Assembly (NCBI RefSeq): GCF_000005505.3
Contig: NC_016134.3
Location: 2,046,001 to 2,110,000, forward strand
DNA: 64,000 nt
DNA from: Brachypodium distachyon
Taxonomy: Eukaryota > Streptophyta > Magnoliopsida > Poales > Poaceae
Reading direction: 5' to 3'
Both the position numbers and the translations under genes were made by a program. The notes beneath the pieces are model-generated. The model worked only from the letters and a program-made list of their open reading frames with translations, was not told the origin of the DNA and did not search any database. Below are positions 57,312 to 64,000 of this stretch, one piece after another. Positions within the stretch are counted from its first letter, which is position 1; each line of letters starts with the position of its first letter.

Positions 57312-57318
57312 TATAAAA
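57312..57318 (+). promoter_or_regulatory. TATA box of the F-box/LRR-like gene
   Basis: TATAAAA, 106 bp upstream of the ATG at 57424, in a GC-rich leader context. Confidence 0.6.
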
Positions 57319-57423
57319 CCCCAAATCCCTCCACGCTGCCAAACCGGAGCCAGCTCACCATTCCCATTTCCAAATCCTCCTCTCCGCTCGCCCGCGACCG
57401 CTCCAGCCTCCAGGCCAGCAACG

Positions 57424-59141
57424 ATGGCGGCCTCGAGGGCGGAGGAGATCGTCCTGGAGGCCGTGCGGAGCGACCTCACCCCGGAGCCATGCGCGACGCA
57501 GTCCCTCCGCCGCCCGCTCGTCCGCCTCCTCCCGCGCGCCGCCGCCAGCCAAGCCAACTGGCGCGCCCTCCCGCGCCCCGCCGTCTCCGCGCTCTTCCTC
57601 CACCTCCCGGTGCTCGACCTCTTCCGCCTCGGCCACCTCTTCACCCCGCGCTGGCTCGAGGTCTGGCGCGGCGACCCGTTCGAGGTCCACGACGCGCAGT
57701 TCGCGCGCCTCCCCATCCCGCGCTCCCGCGTCGCCGACGCCATCGGAACCGTGCTCGACATGTACCTCGCCGCCGCCGAAGAAGACGAGGACGTCGAGGG
57801 AGGAACCTATGGCGCGGTGGGGCACGGGCGCGTCAAGTCCTTCCGCGTGGAGTCCACGGAGTGGCGCGCCGAACACGCCGCCCGCTGGTGCGCGGCGCTC
57901 CAGAGGGGCGGAGCGTTCGAGGTCGTCCTCTTCAACCGCGGCTTCTCCGGGGACCCTCCCGTCCTCGCCCCCGTCCCGCGGGGCCTCCGCGAGTGCGTCA
58001 GCCTCCGGGTCCTCCACCTCGGCTTCTTCACCGTCGAGGCCGGGGAGCTCGACGCGCTCGCCAGAGCCATCCAGCTCGGGCTCCACGGCTGCGCGTGCCG
58101 CCCCGGCGTGGTCGAGGGCGTCGTCGCCGGGTGCAGGCAGCTGGAGAAGCTCTGGGTCCACGACGGCTCGCTGGAGCACGTCGCCGTCAGGTCATCGCCC
58201 CAGCTCTGGCGCCTCTCGATGCTCCGGACCGCATCCCGCAGCCTCACCGTCGACGACGCCCCGCTCCTCCAGGTGATCTTCCCGGGCTCTGCGGCCACGC
58301 TCCGCATCAGCCGATTGCCGATGCTGCGCAGGCTCCTGTGCCTCGACCTCGCCAACACCTCCCTCGAGATCAAAGGCGACCAGGTCGGTCAATTATCACT
58401 CAGTAGTCCAATTCCTGAATTGAATTCCAAACAATCCATCCATTGTCTCCTATGATTAACTCCTGAAGCAAATCATCTTTTGGTGTGTTGGCAGGTTGAT
58501 AGTCGTCCTCCCCCCCGTATCGGGTGTTGGCAGGTTCCGGATTATAGGCAGCAGGATGTGCGGCCGAAGATGCGGTCAGTGGTCATGCTCAGGCTAATCG
58601 TGGACTACGCAGAGCTGGGCGCCATGACGCCGCTGGCTGTGGAGGAGACGCTCAGGCGTTTCCCTCGCGTGAGCTCTCTGTTCATCCAGGTAATAATCCA
58701 ATGCATTAACCACGTACACCATGAGATGAATGCGTCTCTCTTTCTTGCGCCTCTGATGAATCTCATCTGGTGGTTGGTTGCAATCAGCGCAAGAAGGACG
58801 TCACGGAGGCGGAAGGGCTGGCCTCCATCACGGACCCGCACTACCTGGACCTCTTCCGCGGCGTCGAGTGCGTGGGCCGTACTCTCCAGTGCATAACTCT
58901 CCTCAACTTCCAGGGCGGCAAGATCGAGATGGCGCTCGCCAAGGCGATCCTGGCCACGGCCAAGGCGCTGGGCACCATCGTGCTCACGCACGACGACGAC
59001 CGCCCCGGCATCGCGGACGCGCTCCTGGAGGCGGACCAAGCGCTCGACCAGAGCCCCCGGAACTGCAACAATCCGCTGCTCCCGCTCCGTATCGTCCATC
59101 AGACCATGTCCGGCTTCGAATACAATGCGCGACTGGGGTAA
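57424..59141 (+). CDS. F-box/LRR-like protein
   Basis: Three exons: 57424-58383, 58534-58689 and 58788-59141, all in phase 0, for 489 residues. The N-terminal part (LPRPAVSALFLHLPVLDLFR, LGHLFTPRWLEVW) has a weak F-box-like helix pattern. The middle (CVSLRVLHLGFF, CRQLEKLWVHDGSLEHVAV, PQLWRLSMLRTAS, PMLRRLLCLDLANTSL) has leucine-rich repeats like those of grass F-box/LRR-FBD proteins. The C-terminus (RTLQCITLLNFQGGKIEMAL, AKALGTIVLTHDDD) is FBD-like. It is probably a substrate receptor of an SCF ligase. A second acceptor 39 bp upstream (exon from 58495) would add 13 residues in frame. The SKP1-like gene lies 1.5 kb downstream. The F-box is weak, so the SCF role is inference. Confidence 0.75.
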
Positions 59142-60210
59142 CAGGATTTTTGGTTAATTAGCTAGGTCCTAGTACTGGAATTATTGCCGATAAGGAGATG
59201 AAACTGGAGACGCTTTCGGGGTGAACGTAGCGTGGTTTTTTCAGATACCGGCTAACGACTGTTCAAGATCGATTGCTTTGATTGCTGGCTGGAGTGCTAA
59301 ATATGTTCGATCCATTGGATGGATGATTTAAGCACCCATGCACTTCATATAATTTAGAGGAACACATTCAGATGAAGTTCGATCGATTGGATGGATGATT
59401 TATGCAACCAAAACGGTCTGAACGTCCCGATCATCCAAAAACCGAGCGAATCATAGTATCGGAAAATCGGCTAAAAGCCCAAAAACGTGGGCTACAACCA
59501 AAAGGGTGAATTTTCGATAGGATAAAAACAGCTTGAAAATGTTTACTTTGTCACGATATTGGAGAAACGGTAAAAAAAAACATGGGTAGTAGCTTATGAA
59601 ACATGCCACAATGGTAATTTTTGTCGATCGGCGAAAAACGTGAGAAATCATGTACAGCTGGGTCATGATAACAAAATTTAAAGTCTGGAAACATCGCTAG
59701 AGGTCAACTAACGAAAGTGGCATATTTGTACTTCATGCAAAAAGTGAGTGGCAATTTTGAAACAAGAAAATTTTGAGTGACATTTGGGCATCTGGGCAAC
59801 ACTTGAGTGGCAAATTTAGATTCTCTCTAAATATTTTCATAGTGTATGCATTTGAAATAGTATAGGTTAATATTTTTGACAATAAACTTGGTCCAAGTTT
59901 AGAAATTTTGACTGTCAACAAAAGTTACACGTCATCTATTTTTGAACGGAGAGAGTATATCCCTGCTCGCCTCTAAGACTAGCTCAGATACTACTGATGA
60001 TAAGGTTTTCCTGATCACGAGTATATGGATGCCGTTAACGATGACAGCACATTGCTAGCAAAACATGGTGCGAAAATGGTGTTGTTAGGTCCGGAGCGAG
60101 GAATATTTTTGTCATCAAAGTATAACCTAGCGTTGGGAATGTGCAACTTTTGATACCGTTGTTGTCGTTGGTGAGCTAGATCCGCCCATTGCATCTTGAC
60201 AAAAAAGAAA
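59142..60210. other. Intergenic between F-box/LRR-like and SKP1-like genes
   Basis: The words TTCGATC(C/G)ATTGGATGGATG recur at about 59308 and 59378, a local duplication. The rest is AT-rich with no supported open frame. The SKP1-like promoter duplicate starts near 60220. Confidence 0.4.
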
Positions 60211-60600
60211 AAACGTTGGCCACAGCCCACAGGGCTTCCATTCCGGATTGTTCAGGGAGCTTTCCATTCCAGCCTTCCAGCCCACTTGCTTTGTGCGGGC
60301 CCAGACGTCAGTCAGTATCCACGCACCGCCGCCTGACCAAGCCTGTTGCTATTCCCCCAGAAAAAAAAAACACCTGTTGCTATTCCCCTCCCCCACAATG
60401 ACACCGCGGTCCCACCCGTCAGACAACCTCGGATCCGTCCACATCGCCGCGAGAGAACAAATACCCGCATCCCCTGCCGATATTGACCCAAAACCCCCCA
60501 CCATTCCGTCGTCATCCCTGCGCCCTCCCTCGGTTGCCTTCCTTCCTTCTAGAAGCCACCCTCTCCGTAGAAGTCGCACTCTCTCGCTCGCTGCGGCCGC

Positions 60601-61678
60601 ATGGCGGGGGCGGCGCGGCAGCAGCTGAGGTTCTCGGACGGGAGCGTGCACAACATCGAGGCGGGGAACGCGGCGGACGTGCTGCGCCGGTACCCCGTCG
60701 TCGGGGCCCAGTTCGCCCGCTCCAGGCGCATCTTCGACCTGGTCGCGCAGTACGCCGAGGAGGACGCGGCCGGCGATCTCTCCGTCGCCACCTGGAACCA
60801 GCGCCTCCGGGACCTCGTCACCGACATCGACACCCTCCACGACATCTTCCTGGTTCGTCGCCGTTGCGATCCCTTTCCCTTGATCCCTTCCCTTCCCGTT
60901 CGCAGTGCGGTGCTTAATAATTGTCGATCGCTTATGGAGTTAGCCCTTGGCTTGATCAACGCTTGGTTGCTTGGTTTGCTTGGTTGCTTGGTTTGGGACT
61001 TGGGAACTTGGGATCGATCTGTAAACTGCAATGCTGTTTGCCTATACTTGCCATTGCGTGAATGTGTACGGATAGAGTTGCTCTGCTCCTCGAATCCTCG
61101 ATGTTCTTCGTAGTTAGACGTAGTCAGTTGATTAATTCAATCGGCGAGGCAGGTTTTCTGTTTGTTCTTATGAATCTATCTCGTATGATTTTGTTGGAGG
61201 ATCGGATCGAGTCCGAGAGAGAACAGTTTGGTTTAGCGTTCGTGACCTCGTGTTCTGCAGAGACAAATTAAGCAGGCAGATGCTCTCAATTAACTGCATC
61301 CAAGTGCGTCGTAGATTTTTTTGTTACAGTTCGATCTCTACCACATTTAATTAACCTGGTTGGACTGCTCATGCTGTAATTTATGTTCCATACTAACATG
61401 GATCTTGGATCGATATGGATAGGATATGATCATCTGGCCGGGTGTGGGAAATTTTTATCACTCAATCTGGCCGTCTAACTGAACCTTAATCTTTCTCGAT
61501 CCCGCAGGCATCGTCGACGCTGGGGGTGCGCGGGCTGATGCTCCTGTGCGCGAAGATGGCGGCGGACGTGGTGAGGGGCGGCACCGTCGAAGAGATCAGG
61601 TCCCTGCTCGGCATCAACGGCGACGACCTCGGGATCTCGTCGGAGCAGGACCTCCTAGTCCTGGCACCACCACCTTGA
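60601..61678 (+). CDS. SKP1-like protein (SCF adaptor family), divergent
   Basis: Exon 1 (60601-60852) and exon 2 (61508-61678) join in phase 0 (DIFL/ASSTLG) to give 140 residues, shorter than the usual 155-170. The N-terminal BTB/POZ-like SKP1 fold (LRFSDGSVHNIEAGNAADVL, FDLVAQYAEEDA) is followed by the SKP1 dimerisation region (STLGVRGLMLLCAKMAADVV, GGTVEEIRSLLGINGD). SKP1 links F-box proteins to CUL1. This copy ends at LLVLAPPP and lacks the C-terminal NxWAFE helix that contacts the F-box, so it may bind weakly or selectively. Its promoter, exon 1 and part of its intron are duplicated at 55.8-56.5 kb. The frame is intact. Confidence 0.82.
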
Positions 61679-61679
61679 G

Positions 61680-62768
61680 CGCGCGCCTCCTCCGCATCCG
61701 CTAGTTCGCCGCTCAACCAATCGATCGAGCCCATCGTCTATCTTCGTTGTCAGTAATGATTCTCACGCTCGGTTAATTGAGAGATAATCCTAGTACGTAG
61801 TAGTAGTTCCTAGCTTGGCGAGATAGTATATCTGGATCTGTTTTCGAGTACTAGGCAATTTAGCTCTTGGTAGAAATCTGAAGATTTTGAGATTCTGTGG
61901 TTTCTTGTGGTTAGCTCCCTGGGGTCAAGGCCCAATTCATACTGCTCTTATTTTGAGCGTTTGCTGTAAATCCTCCTCTTAATTTTGCCGGACCGACGAG
62001 CCATTTCTGTTCATGGATCGTAGTCGAAAACCTGAAGCTGTTGGCTTTTCTCATTCGGAAGTACTTAGTTAATGTTTCAGGTCGTTTTTTTTTTGGAAAC
62101 ACGTTGATGATGATCTATAGTGGGTTCTGCACTTCTTCCATGAGTGGGTCCTTTATTGCGAGTCAAAAATCATGCCCATCTTAGCTCATAAGGGTCATGA
62201 TCCTGCATATTTATCACTCATAAATCTTTTCTGTAGTTCCGAAACTTCTCTGCTTCTGATATTTATCTTTCCTGCAGTACCTGCCACTTTCCCTTTGGTT
62301 TGCAGGATATATTCTTTTCGTATTCCCTTTGCGAAAGTCTTGAAACATCCAGTGAAATTCATGGAATCAGGTAGGCCTAAGGGTCATGATCAACAACTTC
62401 CATTGGACAAGAAAACTAAAGGAAAATTTACATGCAATTCCAAAGGAAAATTTGGACCTCATGGAAAATTTCCTTTGTCTCTGTGACAACAATGAGTACC
62501 ACATAATCCTTTAAGCAAACCCTACATTTTTCTTGTGGTGCAATCAAACAACTTCTACTATACATTCCTGTATTTTGAATTTACATAGGATTCAACATGG
62601 CATGACATTCAAATCCTATGTTTTTCCTATTCCTCTGATTTTGAAATCCTGCGAATCAAAGAGGCCCTTAAGTCTTACACTTAAAATATAAGACCTGGTA
62701 AAAAAAATCCACCACAACCACACAAACAGGCGACACGTGTGTATGAAGGCGAACATCGAGGCTTAAAA
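61680..62768. other. 3' flank of the SKP1-like gene, no further gene seen
   Basis: The first part probably holds the 3'UTR. The sequence GTCATGATC occurs near 62193 and 62384, and AAAGGAAAATTT(A/G) at 62418 and 62442. No domain-bearing frame. Confidence 0.4.
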
Positions 62769-62769
62769 A

Positions 62770-63115
62770 GTAAATTACACATAACCACACATTTCGATGT
62801 TTATTTTTCACGAACCACTCTCGAGGCACGTCTTCTCGGAGAACCCAAATTTCTCAATTTAGAATTTAACCTCTGGCTCACATATAAGGGATTGGGTGTT
62901 GTCACAAAGAAAAGGAAAGAGTTAACGAGTTGGGTCTGACACTGACGTGGAAAGTGAATCGGGCGATACATTATTGTCAAACGTACTAGCCAACAGATTT
63001 GGGTTCTTTGAGAAGGTCTGCCTCAAGAGTAGTGATTAGATGAGAAAATTATATTAGTATCAACTGTGGTTATGCGCTATGATAGTCACAGAATGGGTAG
63101 TTATGTGAAATTTAC
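62770..63115. repeat. Element-like repeat with imperfect terminal inverted repeats
   Basis: The left end GTAAATTACACATAACCACA and the right end GGGTAGTTATGTGAAATTTAC are inverted and face outward. The same words occur at 13.18 and 13.98 kb. No target duplication is clear, so I call it a repeat, not a dated insertion. Confidence 0.5.
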
Positions 63116-63599
63116 TCAGATTTAAATTATGGTACTGTAAATAGAGTTGTGTTCCATTAATTTTCCCGAAGATCGGTCCTTAACGAAGAACATGAAATAA
63201 GCATGAAGTTAGGACGGGAGTTTGGTTGGCGGCGTATCCGGTGAAAATCACCTTTACTGTGAAAACCATTGTAAAAGGTTCAAAAACTTCTTAAAAATAG
63301 ATATGTTAGAGAAGTGATGTTTTATATATGTGTAAAATTTCAAGTCCAAGCTCAATTACACTTAGTAGCAACTCAAAAAAATAAAGATAGTGCTTCTTCA
63401 GAGTTTGGCACCGTTCATTTATATATTTTTCCTTCGAAATGCATTTGAGTTTCGGCTTGAAATTTTGCAATGCATGACAACCCGAACATATGCTATTTTT
63501 GTAAAGCTCTTATCTCTGAAAATGTGTACCTGTTTTATGATCCGTTTTTACAGTTAGCTTTGTCTCGATTAGATCTTCGAAACTAGATCCCATATTGAT

Positions 63600-64000
63600 A
63601 TGTTTGAACAACATTTTTTCCCGCCTACAAGTTACCAGCCAATAATGCATGAAGTTACCATCGTGTTAGTAACAAATAACCATGTGGTAAGTTCAAGCAA
63701 AATATGCTGGTAATTTGTCCACTAAAGTTACCATCGAATAATATACAAAAGTATCACCGAGTTAGTAACAAGTTACCATGTGATAACTTCATGCATATTG
63801 GTATGTTCGACAGAAAAAATCAATCTCAAAAGTTACCACCCGATAATATATGAAGTTGACACTCTGTTGATACCAAGTTACCACATGGCAACTTCGTACA
63901 AATAGAATGGTAACTTATGCATGAAAGTTACCCACCAATAATTAATGAAGTTGGCACCCTATTACGACATGGCAACTTTTTCAAAGTAGGATGTTAATTT
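63600..64000. repeat. Tandem array of a GTTACCA-rich unit, running off the right edge
   Basis: Diverged units of roughly 90-110 bp repeat the order AAGTTACCA(C/T)C, ATAATATATGAAGTT, GTTAGTAACAAGTTACCA, CATGG(C/T)AACTTC. Units begin near 63632, 63727, 63829 and 63925. No coding. Words of this kind are common in grass transposon DNA; the DNA from about 63180 may be part of the same element. Confidence 0.65.

Noticed and set aside
57138..58406. A 422-codon frame overlapping the F-box/LRR-like gene
   Set aside because: It is Arg/Pro-rich, starts before the TATA box and does not use the splice sites; it is a GC shadow.
1..64000. A novel prokaryote-like defence, phage or CRISPR system
   Set aside because: The DNA is a grass nuclear genome with spliced genes; no regular spaced repeats with spacers, no operons and no phage genes were seen.

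Overview
The window is nuclear DNA of a grass. The evidence is spliced plant genes with GT-AG introns and GC-rich first exons, grass-type Stowaway, Tourist and hAT miniature elements, a plant L1-type LINE, and grass gene families (wall-associated kinase, CC-NBS, DC1, ATL). The gene density and small elements suit a small-genome pooid such as Brachypodium, but the species is an inference.

Layout. 1-2.0 kb: 5' part of a DA1-type ubiquitin receptor gene (minus), cut by the window edge. 6.4-8.2 kb: BTB/POZ gene (minus). 11.6-12.7 kb: a decayed locus with a BED zinc finger. 14.7-21.0 kb: a full-length but frame-broken LINE with endonuclease, reverse transcriptase and RNase H. 21.3-30.3 kb: an F-box gene (copy A), a damaged second copy (B), inverted fragments of a third copy on both sides of B, and a 5'-truncated LINE of another type between A and B. 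30.5-31.0 kb: a plastid trnK-like fragment and an intact tRNA-Glu(UUC). 31.4-33.1 kb: a seven-exon SNAPc SNAP43-type subunit gene (minus), with a hAT remnant against its 5' end. 36.8 kb: DC1 protein. 38.7-41.4 kb: CC-NB-ARC gene without LRRs. 43.9 kb: ATL RING-H2 ligase. 47.8-49.3 kb: a broken plastid octanoyltransferase (LIP2p/LipB) gene. 49.7-49.9 kb: small Cys-rich conserved protein (minus). 50.4-54.6 kb: WAK-like receptor kinase (minus). 56.1-61.7 kb: a half SKP1-like pseudogene, an F-box/LRR-like gene and a complete SKP1-like gene. 62-64 kb: repeat-rich DNA.

Many genes here belong to ubiquitin families: DA1 (ubiquitin-binding), BTB (usually a CUL3 adaptor), F-box and SKP1-like (SCF), and ATL RING-H2. 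They need not act together. The main story is gene birth and decay by local duplication and transposition. I found no phage-like, CRISPR-like or operon system, and no clearly new enzymatic system. Exon joins were deduced by eye from splice sites and reading frame.
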